Of a stretch of DNA of 44,981 nucleotides, positions 6,372-12,893 are shown piece after piece (within the stretch, counting starts at the first letter, position 1; the number at the start of each line of letters is the position of its first letter). The position numbers were made by a program, and so were the translations under genes. The notes beneath the pieces were generated by a model. That model saw only the letters and a program-made list of their open reading frames with translations. It searched no databases and had not been told where the DNA came from. Origin of the DNA: a virus; the IMG/VR virus record IMGVR_UViG_3300043777_000093, positions 1-44,981 of that record. One strand, 5' to 3'.

Positions 6372-6907
6372 TACGCCACGTTCTCCTCGTAAACCTTCTG
6401 GCCGCTCGACGGAGAGATGAGGTACTTGCCTTGCTCGTCTTCCTGCCAGCGCCTTTCCTGCCAGTCCACGACTCTCTGTTTGATGGCTTTTATCTTTTCT
6501 TTGTACTCAGGAGAATCAATGGTTGCTTGTTCTAAAGATTCTTGTTCTAGATTCTTATTCGTGTAAACACGGGTTGACTCTTTCTGAGCCGTTTCTTTAC
6601 CCTTATCCCCATTTTCCTTACCCTTGTTTACCCTTGCCATGAAGACCGACAGAAAATACCTGTTCGTATCTCTTGCTCCATGACCACCGCGCTCAACGGT
6701 AATCTCTTTGAGTTCAACGAGAGTTTCGATGGATTGCAGCACTTTTGGACGCGAGAGTTTAGAGTACCGCTCGATAGCCTCTAACCCCGGCCAAGCATAG
6801 CCATCCTCATTGCAATGTGCGGCGATTGCGATGAAGACAAGTCTCGCGCTCCGTTCAGAAGCAGACTCGGTTAAAACCCAACGTACAGCATCAACTGAAA
6901 TAAACAT
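6371..6907 (-). CDS. Helix-turn-helix replication-type protein (178 aa)
   Basis: Residues 5-80 give a winged-helix pattern common in phage replication-initiation (O-like) and replisome-organiser proteins: VRWVLTES ... RLVFIAIAAHCNEDGYAWPG, a recognition helix in LSRPKVLQSIETL and a wing (EITVERGG). The C-terminal half is a charged linker and a helical tail. ATG 6907 is preferred; TTG 6919 sits too close to GAGGGG. It probably binds the phage origin and recruits host helicase, by analogy. A leader hairpin and a promoter lie upstream. Confidence 0.7.
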   Translation of the reverse strand: MFISVDAVRWVLTESASERSARLVFIAIAAHCNEDGYAWPGLEAIERYSKLSRPKVLQSIETLVELKEITVERGGHGARDTNRYFLSVFMARVNKGKENGDKGKETAQKESTRVYTNKNLEQESLEQATIDSPEYKEKIKAIKQRVVDWQERRWQEDEQGKYLISPSSGQKVYEENVA

Positions 6908-6945
6908 TTGTTTAGTCAATTCCCCTCAGGCGTGAACATAAAGCC

Positions 6946-7006
6946 CGCTGAATGGTGCGCCCATGTCTGTCCTAGAGGGTCAGGTGGGAAGGCGCACCGC
7001 TCAGCG
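6946..7006 (-). promoter_or_regulatory. Long hairpin in the leader of the HTH gene
   Basis: Two arms (6946-6961 and 6991-7006) pair 14 of 16 positions: 6 bp, a 2-nt internal loop, then 8 G/C-rich bp (GGTGCGCC against GGCGCACC). The 29-nt loop has no second strong stem. It lies in the 141-nt gap between the predicted promoter at 7026-7052 and the HTH gene, so it would be in the transcript leader. It could be a regulatory RNA structure, a processing site or a replication-protein binding site. Confidence 0.55.
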
Positions 7007-7025
7007 AAACTTTTCCCACTTTGAC

Positions 7026-7052
7026 GCTATAAAACATCGGAACTCCTGTCAA
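7026..7052 (-). promoter_or_regulatory. Promoter candidate for the HTH gene
   Basis: On the minus strand TTGACA (7052-7047) is followed after 15 nt by TATAGC (7031-7026), or TAGCGT at 17 nt. The -35 overlaps the stop of the upstream gene. Transcription would start near 7018, leaving a leader of about 110 nt with the hairpin at 6946-7006. Confidence 0.45.
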
Positions 7053-7450
7053 GCCCTATTTGCGCAAGACTGACACCAAAATTTAGTTGGTTTCCCGCCT
7101 CGCCACCAAAATCTCATCGCTATCTTTAGGCTTGTCTCTGCTCCGCAATCCCCCTGACAACAAACCCTTGAGTCTCTTGTGATGGATGGACCCGGTGCGA
7201 CCGCCGATTCTTTTATGGACGCGGAATCCATCATTGCCGCGAAGTCGGAGTTTTTCACGGCGACGGCACTTGCGCGTGTGTCTTTTTCTTGCTTTTGACA
7301 TGGGTCAAACTCATTCGCCAAAGCTGTCAGCATCCTGGCCCTATGCGAGTGTCCTCCAGATTTGTATTGAGCAGCGACTCGCCGCAACTTATCGCCAACC
7401 TTACTCCGCAAAATATATTTCGTCATCGTGTTAGCCATCAGCCTTTGCAT
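7049..7450 (-). CDS. Hypothetical protein with C-terminal zinc ribbon (133 aa)
   Basis: Starts MQRLMANTMTKYILRSKVG; ATGs at 7438 and 7426 are alternatives and none has a strong ribosome site. The N-terminal half is basic and helical. The last 40 residues hold CCQGDCG and, after a basic beta hairpin, FWCQSC: a four-cysteine zinc ribbon. Likely binds nucleic acid. No family recognised. Confidence 0.65.
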   Translation of the reverse strand: MQRLMANTMTKYILRSKVGDKLRRVAAQYKSGGHSHRARMLTALANEFDPCQKQEKDTRASAVAVKNSDFAAMMDSASIKESAVAPGPSITRDSRVCCQGDCGAETSLKIAMRFWWRGGKPTKFWCQSCANRA

Positions 7451-7468
7451 CGTCTCGGCAAAATCGGC

Positions 7469-8035
7469 TCACCGCTTCTTTTTCGCCCGGCGAGGGGGCT
7501 TGGACCTGAAACCCTTCTTGGGGGCAGCAAGCATAGCTAACGCCAGTTTCCGATTAAACTCTTTAGTTTGTTCGGCATAGGATTTTTCGATATCGCAAAT
7601 TAGCACGGTGACGTCGCCCAGGGCTTTCAGCAAGTCAGCAAAGCCCAGCGCCACGCCATCTGACACGCCTTTCAATGCGGCATTCAGTTTGGTATCGATG
7701 TCCTGATAGCGGCCAGTAACGTGCTCGTCTAGCGTGTTGCGCATCTCATCAATTCTTTCTTGCTCGCCGTTGAATCGCTTGTGGATGTCAGCGGCCAAGT
7801 CGTCCAACCGCGCCAAGAGCCTGCCTTGCGACTCCGTAATGCCAGCAATCTGTTTCTGTAAGTCCAGCAGTTCCAATCCGTTACCGTAGCTATTGCTTGT
7901 GGCAACGTCTATTTTCTGCTCCAGCCGGGCCAAGCGGTCAAAGCTGGTTAGCTCGGGCGCTCGCTGGCCTAAATCTATCCCGTGCAGCATCGGCGAAGGC
8001 TGGCCAGTCTTGTTTGGTCCCTGTCCATAGTCCAT
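7469..8035 (-). CDS. Coiled-coil protein (188 aa)
   Basis: ATG 8035 follows AAGGAGAGG; upstream in-frame codons overlap a membrane-protein gene. Residues 25-110 show long heptad patterns (FDRLARLEQKIDV; ESQGRLLARLDDLAADIHKR), so a coiled coil is likely. The C-terminus is basic (SKPPRRAKKKR), which suggests DNA binding or membrane-surface contact. It lies next to a 41-residue membrane protein. Function unknown. Confidence 0.7.
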   Translation of the reverse strand: MDYGQGPNKTGQPSPMLHGIDLGQRAPELTSFDRLARLEQKIDVATSNSYGNGLELLDLQKQIAGITESQGRLLARLDDLAADIHKRFNGEQERIDEMRNTLDEHVTGRYQDIDTKLNAALKGVSDGVALGFADLLKALGDVTVLICDIEKSYAEQTKEFNRKLALAMLAAPKKGFRSKPPRRAKKKR

Positions 8036-8046
8036 TTTGCCTCTCC

Positions 8047-8172
8047 TTAGCGGTCCAGCAGCCACATCAGTATCTGCGGCAGCCAGAGCATAAACATCAC
8101 CAGCCCAAAGCCCAATGCCGACCATGCGAGAAACTTCAAGCCGCCTAGCGCAATTCGTTGATTGTAGGTCAC
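8047..8172 (-). CDS. Single-span membrane micro-protein (41 aa)
   Basis: GTG 8172 follows GGAGG and overlaps the upstream stop (GTGA). After a short polar start (TYNQRIALGGLKF) comes one hydrophobic helix (SALGFGLVMFMLWLPQILMW). Phage operons often carry such small inner-membrane proteins, including holins and host-takeover factors; here it neighbours recombination genes, so a lysis role is not favoured. Confidence 0.65.
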   Translation of the reverse strand: MTYNQRIALGGLKFLAWSALGFGLVMFMLWLPQILMWLLDR

Positions 8173-8468
8173 TTGTCCTCCGCCAATCTCCGAATTGAAT
8201 CGTCCGGCAACTGCGCCAGCAGGCGAATCATAATGGCGTGCGCGATAGCCACGTGGTTCCCGCAAGCCTCGATATACCTGCTCCGTTGAGCGTGGAAGTC
8301 AGAATAAGTTTGTTCATCGCAATCGAACTGCACGCGCGTCCGCTTCTCCTTATTGGCCTTTCTGCGCTGGGCTTCCAGCCGAGGCAAAACAAGCTTACAG
8401 GCTTCCTCACCCCGGCCTTTCTCAATTAGGAACTTGGCGTGTTCGAGCGCGTCTCGAACGTTAGGCAA
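8169..8468 (-). CDS. Hypothetical protein (99 aa)
   Basis: The likely start is TTG 8468, with AGGAGG six nucleotides upstream; TTG 8474 abuts the ribosome site. The helical N-terminus (RDALEHAKFLIEKGRGEEAC) is followed by a basic middle and a helical C-terminus (HVAIAHAIMIRLLAQLPDD). The strand-helix-helix order from residue 47 faintly recalls a ribbon-helix-helix fold, but this is not firm. It overlaps the end of the ERF gene by 8 nt. Confidence 0.65.
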   Translation of the reverse strand: MPNVRDALEHAKFLIEKGRGEEACKLVLPRLEAQRRKANKEKRTRVQFDCDEQTYSDFHAQRSRYIEACGNHVAIAHAIMIRLLAQLPDDSIRRLAEDK

Positions 8469-9243
8469 TTTCAACCTCCTGCCGCTCGCACAGCGTTTTG
8501 AAGTCGTTCAGATAGTTCGGAGCGAATTGGTAATAGTACCCGCCTGTCTTGCCGGGCTTGCGCTTGGCATCCACGTCGGTCAGGAACTGCGCTAGAGCAT
8601 TGTCAGCCAGAAACCCATTCACAGCCACGTCGCTATTGGGCAGAATCTTAATCCAGACAATGCGCCTGGTATCGGTTTGCTGTGATTCCGGGGCTTCCTC
8701 GGAGGCTTTCTGCTTGAGCTTGGCGATTTTCTCTTTGGCTACGTCTTGCGCGGCCTCAGAGCTTCCACGGCCCGAAGCGGCATTGCCATCGTCATCCTGG
8801 CTGGCACAGCCCGTAATAGCGGCATAGGAGTAGCGGCGTCCATAGGTAATGGAACTCCCGCAGGACTGCGCAGTGAAGCCATCCCGCCCAAGAGCAGGCA
8901 AAGTCAGGCGCCCGCGCATCCACTCTCCTGAGCCGTGACAGAGCAGGCTCTCAATCGTCATGGTCTTGGCGTCGGGCGACACATCGGGCCACTGCATGAC
9001 CACCAGTTCATTCTTGGCAAGGGATTCCTGCGTGGCGTCGATATACTCGGCTAAGTCGGCATATTTACTGGCCTTGCCGCCGCGCATAAAGGCAGCATTA
9101 TCAACCTGTTTGAGCACAGGCTTGAAGGTCAACTGTGCTTTCGCCAATGCCTTGACAAGCTCACCAATCGTCGGGCTGTGAGTCACTTCAAAGACTTGCT
9201 CGAATCGCATTTCGGGCGGTGCTTTTACTTCATTGTCCGGCAT
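8461..9243 (-). CDS. erf: ERF family single-strand annealing protein (260 aa)
   Basis: ERF proteins anneal complementary single strands and drive phage recombination and genome circularisation. The family pattern is clear: helical N-terminus with LVKALAKAQ (29-37), KYADLAEYID (60-69), a beta core with ESLLCHGSGEWM (98-109), GSSITYGRRYSY (129-140), the conserved glycine/arginine segment, and the acidic DDDGNA (150-155). A charged linker and a second small domain (190-260) follow, as in other ERF proteins. AGAGGAAAA precedes ATG 9243. Neighbouring nucleases fit a recombination module. Confidence 0.88.
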   Translation of the reverse strand: MPDNEVKAPPEMRFEQVFEVTHSPTIGELVKALAKAQLTFKPVLKQVDNAAFMRGGKASKYADLAEYIDATQESLAKNELVVMQWPDVSPDAKTMTIESLLCHGSGEWMRGRLTLPALGRDGFTAQSCGSSITYGRRYSYAAITGCASQDDDGNAASGRGSSEAAQDVAKEKIAKLKQKASEEAPESQQTDTRRIVWIKILPNSDVAVNGFLADNALAQFLTDVDAKRKPGKTGGYYYQFAPNYLNDFKTLCERQEVEIA

Positions 9244-9391
9244 TTTTCCTCTTTTCCTCGGCTGCCAGCAGCAACAACCGTTCGGTAATCAAGTCCCACT
9301 CGCGGTCAGTCAATCGCTCAGGCCGGAACACCCGCAAGCATACTTCAGTCAGGATGTCGGCAAAGGCTTCGCCTAGCTCACTCGGCTTCAT
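9230..9391 (-). CDS. Small helical protein (53 aa)
   Basis: Double ATG at 9394/9391 follows GGGAGG; ATG 9391 has the better spacing. MKPSELGEAFADILTEVCLR and FRPERLTDREWDLITERLL form amphipathic helices. It overlaps the upstream gene by 14 nt and the ERF gene by 14 nt, so it is translationally coupled and may be an accessory to annealing, by position only. Confidence 0.65.
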   Translation of the reverse strand: MKPSELGEAFADILTEVCLRVFRPERLTDREWDLITERLLLLAAEEKRKNAGQ

Positions 9392-9680
9392 CATCGCCTC
9401 CCACGGCTTGCGCCTCGCGGTCGCACTCAAACTGCTTGTTGGCCGGGGAGATGCCAGACTGAAACTCCGCAAAGGCATGGGCTTCGATGCGGTTCTGGGC
9501 ATTGACCAGCCAACGCTCGAACTTCTGGCCTAGTTCCTCCTGATAGCGCCGTTCGTACCTCTGGCCATGCTCCAGCCCAAACAGCCTTTCCCATTCCCGC
9601 GCCGGGATGGCTGGATTTAGCTGGCGATTCGCGCGATAGCTCAGATAGCTCAGTTCTTCGATGGCGTCGAGAGCGGTCAT
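9378..9680 (-). CDS. Hypothetical protein (100 aa)
   Basis: ATG 9680 overlaps the upstream stop (ATGA). The protein is helical and charged (ALDAIEELSYLSYRANRQLN; ERLFGLEHGQRYERRYQEEL), ending with an acidic tail. A longer frame that extends upstream would read the 9-nt repeat as Cys-Gly-rich nonsense and is rejected. No family recognised. Confidence 0.7.
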   Translation of the reverse strand: MTALDAIEELSYLSYRANRQLNPAIPAREWERLFGLEHGQRYERRYQEELGQKFERWLVNAQNRIEAHAFAEFQSGISPANKQFECDREAQAVGGDDEAE

Positions 9681-10540
9681 GGCCTCACCACATAGCCGAG
9701 AGTATCTTTTTCGGTCGGCAAAGCTATTTTCAGCCCGTTGGCGTAAGCATCGCGCAATCCAAGCGCGAGCAAATCGGCAGAGTCTTTCGTCCAGCCTTTC
9801 TTTGCAGCAAAGAATACAATTAACGCAGCCCGCGCATCCCACGCAGCCCGCGCATCCCACGCATCCCACGCAGCCCGCGCATCCCACGCAGCCCACGCAG
9901 CCCGCGCATCCCACGCAGCCCGCGCATCCCACGCATCCCACGCATCCCACGCAGCCCGCGCATCCCGCGCAGCCCGCGCATCCCACGCAGCCCGCGCATC
10001 CCGCGCATCCCACGCATCCCGCGCATCCCGCGCAGCCCGCGCATCCCGCGCAGTTTTATATTGTTTGACTGTCCATTTAAGGCCACGATGCGCAAGAGCT
10101 TTTTCCAATGCTTCCACGACGGCTACTTCGTTATTTTCAGGTCTGCCAAGCGCGTACTTCCAAGCGATTTGCTCGCCAGCCATTTCCTTTTCAACGCCAG
10201 TGAATACTTTCGAGAAAGACTCAATGCTTTGCGCTATTTCAACCTCAGTGGCAAAGCGCACAATCTTTCCGCCAGAAGACCGCCACTTGTTGCCGCGCTG
10301 AATCAAATCCTCACTCGGCTCAATAATGGTGACGCAAGACGGCCTGCCATTCGGCCACATCCCGGCAATCTCAAATCCTTTTGCCAAGTCATCCGTGAAG
10401 TTCCAGCCATAAGAGCATTCGGTTTCGCTCAAATCGAGCTTGACTTTCGGCAACTCAAACGGCAGAGAGCCATCAAATACCGGATTTCCACCTTGCAACG
10501 GCGAGCAAAAATCGTGCGTAAACAGTTTCCAGTACGTCAT
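9677..10540 (-). CDS. DUF7666-like phage protein with DARAAW repeats (287 aa)
   Basis: The N-terminal 150 residues ([18 protein letters not shown] ... [12 protein letters not shown]) form a mixed beta/alpha domain resembling phage proteins grouped as DUF7666 (assignment from memory, moderate). Residues 163-239 are tripeptide repeats built from RAA, RDA, WDA and WAA. A helical end ([17 protein letters not shown]) follows. A-W-D repeats after such domains occur in other phages, but the repeat number here is large. ATG 10540 overlaps the upstream stop (ATGA). Function unknown. Confidence 0.75.
   Translation of the reverse strand: MTYWKLFTHDFCSPLQGGNPVFDGSLPFELPKVKLDLSETECSYGWNFTDDLAKGFEIAGMWPNGRPSCVTIIEPSEDLIQRGNKWRSSGGKIVRFATEVEIAQSIESFSKVFTGVEKEMAGEQIAWKYALGRPENNEVAVVEALEKALAHRGLKWTVKQYKTARDARAARDARDAWDARDARAAWDARAARDARAAWDAWDAWDARAAWDARAAWAAWDARAAWDAWDARAAWDARAALIVFFAAKKGWTKDSADLLALGLRDAYANGLKIALPTEKDTLGYVVRP
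9824..10053. repeat. Tandem 9-nt coding repeat, 25 units plus a partial one
   Basis: Twenty-five head-to-tail 9-mers occupy 9824-10048, with a 5-nt partial copy after. Plus-strand units are CGCAGCCCG, CGCATCCCA, CGCATCCCG and CGCAGCCCA. All variation falls at two positions, so the encoded unit is always (R/W)-(A/D)-A. Because the unit is a multiple of three, copy-number change alters protein length without shifting frame. Confidence 0.95.
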
Positions 10541-10677
10541 GGCTTCACCCCCAATTCCTGCCACGCCTGGCGGCAGACGCGATAGCGGAGCATGTGGGCT
10601 GCAAAGGCAATCAGCTTCGCGTTTCCGCTGGCCAGTGCGCCGAGCAAGACCTGCATGGAGCTTGGTTCGTTTTTCAT
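10537..10677 (-). CDS. Small helical protein (46 aa)
   Basis: [19 protein letters not shown] starts a helical protein with two amphipathic helices ([20 protein letters not shown]). GAGG lies 7 nt before ATG 10677 and the stop overlaps the next start (ATGA). No motif; function unknown. Confidence 0.6.
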   Translation of the reverse strand: MKNEPSSMQVLLGALASGNAKLIAFAAHMLRYRVCRQAWQELGVKP

Positions 10678-10697
10678 GGTGCGCCTCGTTTCGTTTT

Positions 10698-10862
10698 CTA
10701 GGCTGACTTGCGAACCTGTTCGAGGATCCTGCGGGCATACTCACGCTCGACAGCTTGTGTGCCCGTATAGTCCAAATCGTCGTAGCTGACGCCGAACAGC
10801 AAACGGGCCAGCTTCTCTAATTCCCGTTCCCGCCGGCGCTTGGCTTTCAGTTCGTTCGTCAT
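10698..10862 (-). CDS. First gene of the leftward operon: small helical protein (54 aa)
   Basis: MTNELKAKRRRERELEKLAR is a basic helix, followed by LFGVSYDDLDYTG and a second helix. GGAGG lies 6 nt before ATG 10862. It is the first gene after the leftward promoter at 10,884-10,912 and so should be the earliest product. No family recognised; possibly a small host-takeover or DNA-binding factor. Confidence 0.7.
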   Translation of the reverse strand: MTNELKAKRRRERELEKLARLLFGVSYDDLDYTGTQAVEREYARRILEQVRKSA

Positions 10863-10875
10863 GGCTTGTCCTCCA

Positions 10876-10912
10876 GTGAGCAAATATTCTCACAAGACAG
10901 GAATCATGTCAA
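10876..10912 (-). promoter_or_regulatory. Leftward early promoter with overlapping operator
   Basis: On the minus strand TTGACA (10912-10907), a 17-nt spacer and GAATAT (10889-10884) form a promoter with a perfect -35 and a weak -10. A dyad GTGAG-8 nt-CTCAC (10876-10893) covers the -10 and start site, the expected place for a repressor. The transcript would carry the GGAGG site of the gene at 10,862. Confidence 0.6.
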
Positions 10913-10913
10913 C

Positions 10914-10949
10914 ACAATTGTTGGTACCAGAGCAAGATTGAGAGTACCA
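10914..10949. promoter_or_regulatory. Two further dyads in the divergent control region
   Basis: ACAATTGT (10914-10921) is a perfect 8-bp palindrome just upstream of the leftward -35. TGGTAC (10922-10927) and GTACCA (10944-10949) are perfect inverted arms 16 nt apart. Both sit between the two divergent promoters and could be operators for the Cro-like protein encoded at 11,001. Confidence 0.45.
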
Positions 10950-10965
10950 TTACGTCACATTTCTG

Positions 10966-10994
10966 TTGCAATCGCTAAACAAGTCTGTTAGTAA
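10966..10994 (+). promoter_or_regulatory. Rightward promoter candidate, leaderless start
   Basis: TTGCAA (10966-10971), 17 nt, TAGTAA (10989-10994). The -10 ends 6 nt before ATG 11,001 and no ribosome site precedes that ATG, so transcription would begin at the start codon. Both hexamers are imperfect; the spacing agrees with three other leaderless candidates in the window. Confidence 0.35.
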
Positions 10995-11000
10995 GATAGC

Positions 11001-11195
11001 ATGGGAAGCGAGCTATTGCGCAAAGAGATTCAGAAGCGAGGCGGAGTGAGTGCGGTCGCTGCGGCGTTGCAGGTGAGCACCGCAGCTGTGTATTACTGGC
11101 TGGCAGGCAAGCGCGAACCACCTGCTAACCTGTTGGATTACTTGGGCTTAGAGCGTAGAGTACGGCTGGTGCGGCGGCAAGCGGAGACGAAATGA
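11001..11195 (+). CDS. Cro/YdaS-type repressor (64 aa)
   Basis: Residues 4-50 fit the Cro/YdaS helix-turn-helix: LRKEIQKRGGVSAVAAALQV, then STAAVYYWLAGKREPPA, where the second stretch is the recognition helix and the WL.GKR.PP motif is typical. It faces away from the leftward operon across a dyad-rich region, the classic place for a Cro-like switch. No CI partner is visible. No ribosome site; likely leaderless. The stop overlaps the next start (ATGA). Confidence 0.85.
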   Translation: MGSELLRKEIQKRGGVSAVAAALQVSTAAVYYWLAGKREPPANLLDYLGLERRVRLVRRQAETK

Positions 11196-11452
11196 GCACT
11201 CCCAGAAGCATCAGGACGTTAGTCACTGAGTGGCGGAGCAAGGCAGAGGACGTGGATGCGACTTACCTTGAGCGGCAGGGAATAGCCTATGCAGCCGAGC
11301 TAGAGCAACTTTGCGACGAATGGGAAGCGCAGATCCTGGCAGGCATCGAGCAGCGCAAGATCCAGCAAAGCCCCGGCCCACTCTACAGTTTAGGCACAAA
11401 CCAAGCAGCAAACGACATTCTGGAGCACATCTTCGGCGCAAAAACTCCTTGA
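11192..11452 (+). CDS. Hypothetical protein (86 aa)
   Basis: MSTPRSIRTLVTEWRSKAED opens a helical, acidic protein with LEQLCDEWEAQILAGIEQRK. The start overlaps the stop of the repressor gene (ATGA). No domain recognised. Cotranscription with the repressor suggests an early regulatory or host-interaction role, by position only. Confidence 0.7.
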   Translation: MSTPRSIRTLVTEWRSKAEDVDATYLERQGIAYAAELEQLCDEWEAQILAGIEQRKIQQSPGPLYSLGTNQAANDILEHIFGAKTP

Positions 11453-11478
11453 CAGCCCCCGCCCAGCAAGCCTAAGCT
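11449..11478 (+). promoter_or_regulatory. Promoter candidate, leaderless start
   Basis: A perfect TTGACA (11449-11454) overlaps the end of the previous gene. After 18 nt comes TAAGCT (11473-11478), a weak -10, ending 7 nt before GTG 11,486, which has no ribosome site. Confidence 0.35.
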
Positions 11479-11485
11479 AATCCCC

Positions 11486-11680
11486 GTGAGCGAGCCAATC
11501 AAGATTCATCCCTTCGATGCCTACCGGCTACTCAGCGAGCGCATGACACACATTGATATGGTCAAGTATTGTGCTGAACAGCCGCAACTGCCAAAGAATC
11601 AACTGATTATCGACGGCCAGCTCTACGAACAAAGCACTGATGTCCCCGCCAGCGAAGCCGCGCTAAAGCTAATCTCATGA
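11486..11680 (+). CDS. Small hypothetical protein (64 aa)
   Basis: GTG start; the protein MSEPIKIHPFDAYRLLSERM continues with a helical segment and ends SEAALKLIS. Its stop overlaps the next ATG (ATGA). No ribosome site; a TTGACA stands 37 nt upstream of the GTG. No domain recognised. Confidence 0.6.
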   Translation: MSEPIKIHPFDAYRLLSERMTHIDMVKYCAEQPQLPKNQLIIDGQLYEQSTDVPASEAALKLIS

Positions 11681-12162
11681 GCACCGCAGCAAATACCCTC
11701 CCAAGCGATTCTCAGCCAGTTCCAGCCAAGAAACGCCGCAAGTCAATCAAACCCCCGAATGTCCAAGCAGCTATTCTCGCTAAGTATTCTATGGGCGAAA
11801 GTAAGACTAAGATTGCAAAGGATTTGCAAATTTCTCGCACAACCGTCTGGGAATTGCTCAAAGCGGACGAGACAGAACGTATCGTTTTGGAGGGCCGCTC
11901 TCGCGCAATCGGCTACATCCACAAATCGCTCGACGTAATCGAGAATCGACTTAACAAAAATGATGGAAGCGTGGCAATCAGCTTGTTGCGCGGAACGCAA
12001 GTGCTTAATAATCAGCCAGTTACAGTGAATCAGAACAATTACCAAGCGAACACGTGGATTACGATGAAGGCGCAGTTGGCCGGCGAGCGCGAACTTGAGC
12101 CAATTGTTGTCAATGCATCTACCGAGCCAGGCGATAATCCCACGCAAAAGTCAGAACTGTAA
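11677..12162 (+). CDS. Helix-turn-helix protein, possible small terminase (161 aa)
   Basis: A basic N-terminus (KKRRKSIKPP) precedes an HTH at residues 28-65: VQAAILAKYSMGESKTKIAK then DLQISRTTVWELLKADE. A helical middle (YIHKSLDVIENRLNKND) may oligomerise. Small terminase subunits have this order, and no other TerS candidate exists before TerL at 22,375, but the 10-kb separation is unusual, so a transcription regulator is equally possible. Confidence 0.6.
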   Translation: MSTAANTLPSDSQPVPAKKRRKSIKPPNVQAAILAKYSMGESKTKIAKDLQISRTTVWELLKADETERIVLEGRSRAIGYIHKSLDVIENRLNKNDGSVAISLLRGTQVLNNQPVTVNQNNYQANTWITMKAQLAGERELEPIVVNASTEPGDNPTQKSEL

Positions 12163-12406
12163 GCAAATAAACAACTTAGCTGTGTCTGTAACTTCCGCTA
12201 AGATGTATTATGTTACGTGACATACATTGTGACACACCCCACCAGGCTTAGGCTTATACGCGCTTGGCTTGCTAAATTGCGCATAATCAGCTAGTTGTGA
12301 GCATTTCTACGCGATGGGACCCAGAAGCTGACGGCGGCGGAGCCACCCCGGCCACCCTCGTGTGCATAGGCTCAGCCCCAAATTTCACTGGAACCCCAAA
12401 AAAGAC
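12163..12406. other. Intergenic region without a gene
   Basis: This 244-nt stretch has stops in all frames at short intervals and no coding signal. It contains an imperfect dyad ATGTTACGTGACAT (12208-12221), preceded by TATTAT, which could be a promoter -10 or an operator. The region is less GC-rich at its left side and could hold an origin or regulatory sites; nothing more specific is visible. Confidence 0.4.
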
Positions 12407-12436
12407 TTGACACATATATACGACATGTGCCATAAA
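12407..12436 (+). promoter_or_regulatory. Promoter for the ribbon-helix-helix gene and glycan cassette
   Basis: TTGACA (12407-12412), 18 nt, CATAAA (12431-12436). The -10 ends 5 nt before GTG 12,442, which lacks a ribosome site: a leaderless start. Two direct copies of ACATGTG (12423-12429 and 12437-12443) flank the -10, each containing the palindrome ACATGT, a plausible operator for the encoded RHH protein. Confidence 0.6.
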
Positions 12437-12441
12437 CATGT

Positions 12442-12795
12442 GTGCGACGAATCTTCGAGCAACGGGCGCGGCTAGTGGTTTACGTGGAATCAGGGGATGC
12501 GGACAAGATGGAGCGGAAAGCGCGGTCGAACGGGCTGACGCTCGTGGAATGGATGCGGGAGACGCTGCTTGCAGAACTTGGTCCAAGTGAAGAACTGCCA
12601 CGGAATGAGCCAGTACGAGTGGCGGGAGGGCGGGTTGATGTATCTGAGCGACCTGCCGACGTATGTGATAAACCTGCGGTTAGACGAGCCGGCGATGTCG
12701 CTAAGCCCAGAACTTGTCCGCATGGTTTTGCAGTTGGTTGGAGATGTACCCTCTGCGGAGGGAAAGTAACAAAGGAGAAGCTATGTTCGGACTAA
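12442..12795 (+). CDS. Ribbon-helix-helix regulator with C-terminal zinc ribbon (117 aa)
   Basis: Residues 9-47 (ARLVVYVESGDADKMERKAR, then GLTLVEWMRETLL) fit a CopG/Arc ribbon-helix-helix: a beta strand that enters the DNA groove and two helices. The C-terminus has TCPHGFAVGWRCTLCGG (91-107), a Cys/His zinc ribbon. The combination suggests an autoregulated repressor. It starts at GTG 12,442 directly after a strong promoter and heads the glycan cassette. Overlaps the next gene by 13 nt. Confidence 0.75.
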   Translation: MRRIFEQRARLVVYVESGDADKMERKARSNGLTLVEWMRETLLAELGPSEELPRNEPVRVAGGRVDVSERPADVCDKPAVRRAGDVAKPRTCPHGFAVGWRCTLCGGKVTKEKLCSD

Positions 12796-12893
12796 TGTTG
12801 ATGCTGGTGTTGCTGCATGTGCCGTCAAGGATTCACGTCCAGCCGCCGCTGCCGCCCGTGATTTGCAATACAGCGACGGGATGCCAGCGGTGA
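12783..12893 (+). CDS. Small hydrophobic/secreted peptide (36 aa)
   Basis: ATG 12,783 follows AAAGGAGAAGCT, a strong ribosome site. MFGLMLMLVLLHVPSRIHVQ is a signal-like hydrophobic helix, followed by a proline-rich tail with two cysteines. It overlaps the first glycosyltransferase gene by 13 nt. Perhaps a membrane peptide or mainly a coupling device for translating the next gene, which lacks its own ribosome site. Confidence 0.55.
   Translation: MFGLMLMLVLLHVPSRIHVQPPLPPVICNTATGCQR

Noticed and set aside
9378-10013. A 211-residue frame on the minus strand with long Cys-Gly repeats
   Set aside because: The Cys-Gly part is the 9-nt repeat read in the wrong frame; the real gene starts at ATG 9680 in an ATGA junction.
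9824-10053. The 9-nt array as a CRISPR or iteron origin
   Set aside because: Units are contiguous with no spacers, and variation is confined to codon positions, so it is coding.
9661-10068. A plus-strand frame with HPTQPA repeats
   Set aside because: It is the reverse reading of the same repeat; no ribosome site, and the leftward operon explains the region.
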